Assembly (NCBI GenBank): GCA_029259695.1
Contig: JAJDEQ010000102.1
Location: 37,223-101,222 of the forward strand
Direction: 5' to 3'
From: Planctomycetota bacterium
Lineage (GTDB): Bacteria; Planctomycetota; B15-G4
Length of the DNA stretch: 64,000 nt
Made by a program: the position numbers and the translations under genes. This document shows positions 63,432 through 64,000 of the stretch, piece by piece. The notes under the pieces are model-generated. The model saw only the letters and a program-made list of their open reading frames with translations. It searched no databases and was not told the DNA's origin. Each line of letters starts with the position of its first letter. Positions within the stretch are counted from its first letter, which is position 1.

Positions 63432-63556
63432 GCTGCTTGCTTCGGGCCTCGTGGGCCGATCAAGGGGGGCGCCCATCAGTGCGCCACACCTCCCTGAGCG
63501 GTACGGGCAAGTGTCCCCACACCGCCCCGCGCCCACAAGCGCCGCCGCTCCCGAGG

Positions 63557-63590
63557 CGGAGGTTGCGCCTCCGACGAGATGCGGTATCCT
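63557..63590 (+). promoter_or_regulatory. Promoter for the structured RNA, with palindrome over the -35
   Basis: TTGCGC (63563-63568), 16-base spacer, TATCCT (63585-63590) make a reasonable sigma-70 promoter with a start near 63597. CGGAGG (63557-63562), loop TTGCG, CCTCCG (63568-63573) is a perfect palindrome overlapping the -35, a possible operator. The match to consensus is moderate. Confidence 0.5.
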
Positions 63591-63722
63591 CCGACCCACC
63601 ACGGCGCGACGGCGTGCCGAGCACCTCCAAGTGGAGAAGGCCTGTGATCGGATGCATCAACGACACGACGGGACTCGTTCCCATGCTCGCGTGAGCGACC
63701 GTTGATGCTTTGATCCGGCAGA

Positions 63723-63749
63723 ACGGCCCGCTCACTTCGAGCGGGCCGT
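63723..63749 (+). terminator. Terminator-like hairpin 1 of the structured RNA
   Basis: ACGGCCCGCTC (63723-63733), loop ACTTC, GAGCGGGCCGT (63739-63749): a perfect 11-pair stem, followed by CTTCGTTT, a weak T-tract. It may be an alternative or partial terminator upstream of the strong one. Confidence 0.65.
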
Positions 63750-63774
63750 CTTCGTTTCGCCTCCACTGCGAAGC

Positions 63775-63805
63775 AGCCCGCTCGACCGCCGAGCGGGCTT
63801 TTTTT
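63775..63805 (+). terminator. Strong intrinsic terminator
   Basis: AGCCCGCTC (63775-63783), loop GACCGCC, GAGCGGGCT (63791-63799), followed by T-run 63799-63805. A nine-pair GC-rich stem directly joined to seven T residues is the clearest intrinsic terminator in the window. Its arm sequence CCCGCTC/GAGCGGG is shared with hairpin 1, so the pair arose by duplication. Confidence 0.9.
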
Positions 63806-63857
63806 GTTGGTGGGCCCCTTGGTGTGCGAGCCAGTCCGGGGAACGCGGTCAGGGAAG

Positions 63858-63899
63858 GGTGGGGACCCTCGCGAGGAACGGGAGCGAGGGCCTCCCACC
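63858..63899 (+). promoter_or_regulatory. Leader hairpin upstream of the last gene
   Basis: GGTGGG (63858-63863) pairs with CCCACC (63894-63899), and CCCTCGC (63866-63872) with GCGAGGG (63884-63890), with a small interior loop and an 11-base apical loop. It ends 33 bases before the ATG at 63933 and could affect its translation. Confidence 0.45.
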
Positions 63900-63932
63900 G
63901 AACGAGCAGACGAACACGAGCAGACGAAGACG

Positions 63933-64000
63933 ATGTCGAACGAGAACAACCAGTCGAAACCGACTCCGCCCGTCGCCGCCGCGGCTGCAGAGCGGGGTCA
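63933..64000 (+). CDS. Unidentified gene, partial (5' end only)
   Basis: ATG at 63933 opens 22 codons (MSNENNQSKPTPPVAAAAAERG) before the window ends. The Asn/Ser/Pro/Ala composition suits a disordered N-terminus. Upstream are a purine-rich stretch (GACGAAGACG) and a leader hairpin. No function can be assigned from so little sequence. Confidence 0.45.
   Translation, partial: MSNENNQSKPTPPVAAAAAERG

Larger units (their letters stand above)
63597..63806 (+). ncRNA. Candidate structured RNA (sRNA or riboswitch-like leader)
   Basis: Between a likely promoter and a strong terminator lie about 210 bases that fold into separate helices without a good ORF: CGGC/GCCG (63602-63605 / 63616-63619); CTCC-AAGT-GGAG (63625-63636); and a three-way junction closed by GCATCAACG (63654-63662) with CGTTGATGC (63700-63708), enclosing hairpins GGGA-CTCGT-TCCC (63670-63682) and GCTC-GCGT-GAGC (63685-63696). 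Outer GATC pairs (63646-63649 / 63712-63715) may extend the closing helix. Two terminator hairpins follow. It does not match 6S, tmRNA, SRP, RNase P or riboswitch motifs I know. It is either a separate small RNA or an attenuator-type leader for the gene at 63933. Confidence 0.5.
63432..63932. other. 501-bp intergenic region with promoter, RNA, terminators and leader hairpin
   Basis: No protein gene. It holds a plus-strand promoter (63557-63590), a structured RNA candidate (63597-63806), two terminator-like hairpins and a further leader hairpin (63858-63899) before the last gene. Each is described separately. Two near-identical 14-bp copies of ACGAGCAGACGAAC lie at about 63902-63929. Confidence 0.6.

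Noticed and set aside
63597..63720. tRNA, tmRNA, 6S or hammerhead ribozyme in the structured RNA region
   Set aside because: No T-loop GTTCGA, no acceptor stem, no CUGAUGA/GAAA core and no long rod-like bubble structure seen; left as an unclassified RNA.

Overview
This is a GC-rich (about 70%) bacterial chromosome segment, packed with genes on both strands. No rRNA, tRNA, phage, transposase or CRISPR array was seen. Several traits point to the Planctomycetota: a Ser/Thr kinase fused to many TPRs, a divergent ECF-like sigma factor, a large secreted PA14/propeller/DUF1080 protein with Gfo/Idh and sugar-isomerase partners, FG-GAP and squalene-cyclase-repeat secreted proteins, and frequent GTG/TTG starts. 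The phylum is an inference from gene style, not from a marker gene.

Layout. 1-4.6 kb: formate-THF ligase (cut by the left edge), a sulfotransferase-like/class IV aminotransferase pair, and a triple-FKBP secreted isomerase. 4.7-15.3 kb: B12-binding-type radical SAM enzyme, a LuxR-type regulator with a degenerate receiver, an ECF-like sigma factor, an FG-GAP protein, a kinase-TPR protein that seems to start at ATC, a polytopic membrane protein and a FUN14 protein. 15.4-20.7 kb: DUF1294 and rhodanese proteins, then a four-gene minus-strand operon (S51-like protein without its serine, Fes-like esterase, ATP-grasp ligase, second esterase). 20.8-27.1 kb: a TlpA-like/propeller/FAD-oxidase operon ending in a clear terminator, then an opposing operon with a helix-hairpin-helix protein, a small Cys/Ser/Thr/Asn-rich peptide and a big membrane-anchored beta-sandwich protein. 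27.3-33.3 kb: glycogen synthase flanked by three paralogous ATP-grasp enzymes, then a DUF502 protein. 33.4-44.8 kb: ChaN-like lipoprotein, two secreted alpha/alpha-toroid proteins, RecQ, and a full NHEJ locus (LigD, BRCT-MerR-TPR protein, separate ATP-dependent ligase, Ku). 44.9-48.4 kb: acetyl-CoA synthetase and an FHA-trypsin membrane protease. 48.8-56.1 kb: a sugar-oxidation operon (Gfo/Idh dehydrogenase, isomerase, MFS transporter, 1171-residue secreted protein). 56.3-63.4 kb: a serine hydrolase, a GntR-ABC transporter operon with a perfect palindromic operator, a CDP-alcohol phosphatidyltransferase and an SGNH-like membrane protein. 63.4-64 kb: a probable structured RNA with its own promoter and two terminator hairpins, upstream of a gene cut by the right edge.

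The best candidates for something undescribed are: (1) the set of four ATP-grasp ligases, two esterases, a serine-less cyanophycinase-like protein and glycogen synthase between 16 and 33 kb; (2) the structured RNA at 63.6-63.8 kb; (3) the NHEJ locus, where the ligase domain inside LigD has lost its catalytic residues and a stand-alone ligase plus a BRCT-MerR-TPR fusion sit next door.
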